NCBI GenBank assembly: GCA_027025615.1
Contig: JALVQM010000200.1
Span: forward strand, 1-5,506
Length of the DNA stretch: 5,506 bases
Source: Desulfobacteraceae bacterium
Lineage (GTDB): Bacteria > Desulfobacterota > Desulfobacteria > Desulfobacterales > Desulfosarcinaceae
Reading direction: 5' to 3'
The notes beneath the pieces were generated by a model. It ran no database searches and was not told the origin of the DNA. It saw only the letters and a program-made list of their open reading frames with translations. The position numbers and the translations under genes are program-made. Below are positions 5,245-5,506 of the stretch, piece by piece (the first letter of the stretch is position 1; each line of letters begins with the position of its first letter).

Positions 5245-5281
5245 ATCGCCTGTAGGCGATGATATATTTTCAAGCTTGAAA
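5245..5281 (+). promoter_or_regulatory. Two palindromes and a -10-like box before the YchF-like gene
   Basis: A perfect 6-base-pair hairpin, ATCGCC-TGTA-GGCGAT (5245-5260), is followed by TATATT (5263-5268, 5 of 6 matches to a -10 box). A perfect 14-base palindrome, TTTCAAGCTTGAAA (5268-5281), comes next. If TATATT is the -10 box, the first repeat fills the spacer and the second covers the transcription start. That layout suits repression, but the -35 region (TTGTTC, spacing 19) is poor. Alternatively both may act as structure in a longer leader. Confidence 0.3.
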
Positions 5282-5296
5282 GGTGCAAACTGAAAA

Positions 5297-5506
5297 ATGC
5301 GTTTAGGAATAATCGGATTGCCGGGTGCCGGTAAGGCGACCCTGTTCACAGCCCTGACCAGGGCCGAAAGCGATGAATTTTCGCGGGAAGACCGGATCGG
5401 GACTGTCAAGGTGCCCGACAGTCGCATAGATATTCTCAGCCAGGCGTACAAACCACGTAAAACCATCTATGCCCAGGTTGAATATTTTTTGCCTGCGGTT
5501 CAGGAG
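5297..5506 (+). CDS. YchF/OLA1-like P-loop NTPase, N-terminal part
   Basis: The first 70 codons run to the right edge. The protein starts MRLGIIGLPGAGKATLFTAL, clearly the G1/Walker A region of the Obg-HflX superfamily as in YchF (ribosome-associated ATPase/GTPase). Further on, KVPDSRIDILSQAYKPRK (38-55) matches the YchF block 'VPDPRLD.L....KP'. Three things depart from classic YchF. The P-loop reads GLPGAGKAT, with Ala14 where Ser/Thr normally helps bind Mg2+. The 'NFPF.TIEPN' switch I segment is replaced by a shorter ESDEFSREDRIGT (24-36). The position of the DxxG (G3) motif reads VEYFLPAV (61-68) instead of 'EFVDIAGL'. The ATG at 5297 has AGGTG (5281-5285) about 11 bases upstream. It belongs to a divergent YchF-like branch, possibly with altered or no nucleotide hydrolysis; the rest of the domain and the TGS-like end lie outside. 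Confidence 0.8.
   Translation, partial: MRLGIIGLPGAGKATLFTALTRAESDEFSREDRIGTVKVPDSRIDILSQAYKPRKTIYAQVEYFLPAVQE

Overview
The window (about 47-48% G+C by eye) looks like ordinary chromosome from a Gram-negative anaerobe, most likely a deltaproteobacterium of the Desulfobacterales type. That placement is an inference from remembered protein styles: a PAS-coiled-coil-LuxR regulator ending in an NLRTYL-type tail, a divergent YchF-like GTPase with a 'YAQVEYFLP' stretch, and a Cys-rich YkgJ-like protein. No single marker proves it. I see no tRNA, rRNA, CRISPR array, transposase or phage gene, and no gene-free gap longer than about 250 bases.

Layout. Bases 1-305 (-) hold the N-terminal part of an unrecognised helical, acidic-tailed protein that runs off the left edge. 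Facing away from it is a 96-residue conserved-looking protein of unknown function (425-715, +). That gene converges on an HD-domain phosphohydrolase resembling cyclic-nucleotide phosphodiesterases (750-1679, -). The HD gene is divergent from a DHH/DHHA1 phosphoesterase (1876-2790, +). Their 196-base spacer can be read as two sigma70-like promoters with overlapping -35 boxes, plus a perfect 14-base palindrome at the expected DHH transcription start. A small helical protein (3034-3321, +) follows, convergent with a PAS-LuxR regulator (3371-4465, -). Next come a Cys-rich YkgJ-like protein (4608-5117, -) and, divergent from it, the start of a YchF/OLA1-like P-loop protein (5297 to the right edge).

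How the genes may work together. There is no long operon; most genes are single and arranged as divergent or convergent pairs. The strongest functional link is the HD-DHH pair: two metal-dependent phosphoesterases of families that hydrolyse nucleotides or short oligonucleotides, apparently sharing one control region. A joint role in nucleotide second-messenger or nano-RNA turnover is possible but is inference. The PAS-LuxR protein is a probable sensory transcription factor whose targets cannot be seen here. The clearest molecular oddity is the YchF-like protein: its P-loop reads GKAT instead of GK[S/T], and the usual DIAGL (G3) segment appears to be missing. No previously undescribed multi-gene system is evident.
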